Below, one piece after another: positions 63,991 through 64,000 of a stretch of DNA of 64,000 nucleotides (the stretch's first letter is position 1; each line of letters starts with the position of its first letter). The stretch spans positions 1,612,001 to 1,676,000 of the forward strand of contig OX359249.1 in the NCBI GenBank assembly GCA_947179485.1. Direction: 5' to 3'. The position numbers and the translations under genes are program-made. The notes under the pieces were generated by a model that saw nothing but the letters and a program-made list of their open reading frames with translations, did no database searches and was not told the origin of the DNA. The stretch comes from Allacma fusca (Eukaryota; Arthropoda; Collembola; Symphypleona; Sminthuridae).

Positions 63991-64000
63991 GAAAGTTAAA

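Overview
This is an arthropod, almost certainly insect, nuclear genomic window. It is AT-rich, its genes are split by GT-AG introns, and it is loaded with eukaryotic transposons (BEL/Pao, LINE, hAT-type elements, Helitrons, a Polinton). The one host gene that can be followed is a four-domain voltage-gated cation channel on the minus strand (19.1-35.9 kb, 28 exons recognised). Its selectivity-filter residues read D-E-E-A, the signature of the insect DSC1/BSC1 (Drosophila NaCP60E) branch and not the D-E-K-A of para-type sodium channels. The first coding exon and at least one II-III linker exon were not found.

Layout. 0-2.1 kb: remnants of a minus-strand gene with a ubiquitin-protease-like (USP) fold, frameshifted. 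2.2-3.9 kb: hAT-type non-autonomous element filled with minisatellite. 5.6-6.5 kb and 62.9-64 kb: two copies of a Helitron-derived repeat with a helicase C-terminal remnant. 6.7-12.2 kb: BEL/Pao LTR retrotransposon with both LTRs and a 5-bp target duplication, internally deleted and carrying an 812-bp hAT-type MITE. 12.2-15.7 kb: nested repeats, including Helitron ends joined head to tail and an inverted-repeat element. 15.7-17.8 kb: no gene seen. 17.8-36 kb: the channel gene and its 3' flank. 36-39 kb: no convincing gene. 39.3-43.3 kb: a segmental duplication of the last three channel exons and their 3' flank, lying 5' of the parent gene and broken by a 1.66-kb insertion.

43.3-62.3 kb is a decayed Polinton/Maverick element with nearly the whole family gene set: packaging ATPase, protein-primed DNA polymerase B, adenovirus-type protease, retrovirus-type integrase, minor and major capsid proteins and a small basic protein. 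It also has accessory genes: a BIR protein, a BIR+RING (IAP-like) protein, zinc-ribbon-like proteins, a signal-peptide/TM protein and a four-exon gene. Several of its genes carry introns of only about 60-70 nt, one of which splits the ATPase Walker A motif. A 4.84-kb LINE with a perfect 11-bp target duplication is inserted in the first codons of the integrase, and a second copy of the 812-bp MITE disrupts the TM protein gene. Stops and frameshifts in most genes show that the element is no longer autonomous.

The points most worth following up are the channel's unusual III-IV inactivation linker, the duplicated channel fragment with a substituted filter residue, the apoptosis-inhibitor genes in the Polinton, the LINE whose ORF1 and ORF2 are separated only by one in-frame TGA, and the composite hAT MITE that has moved as a unit at least twice. 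All readings are by eye; no database search was possible.
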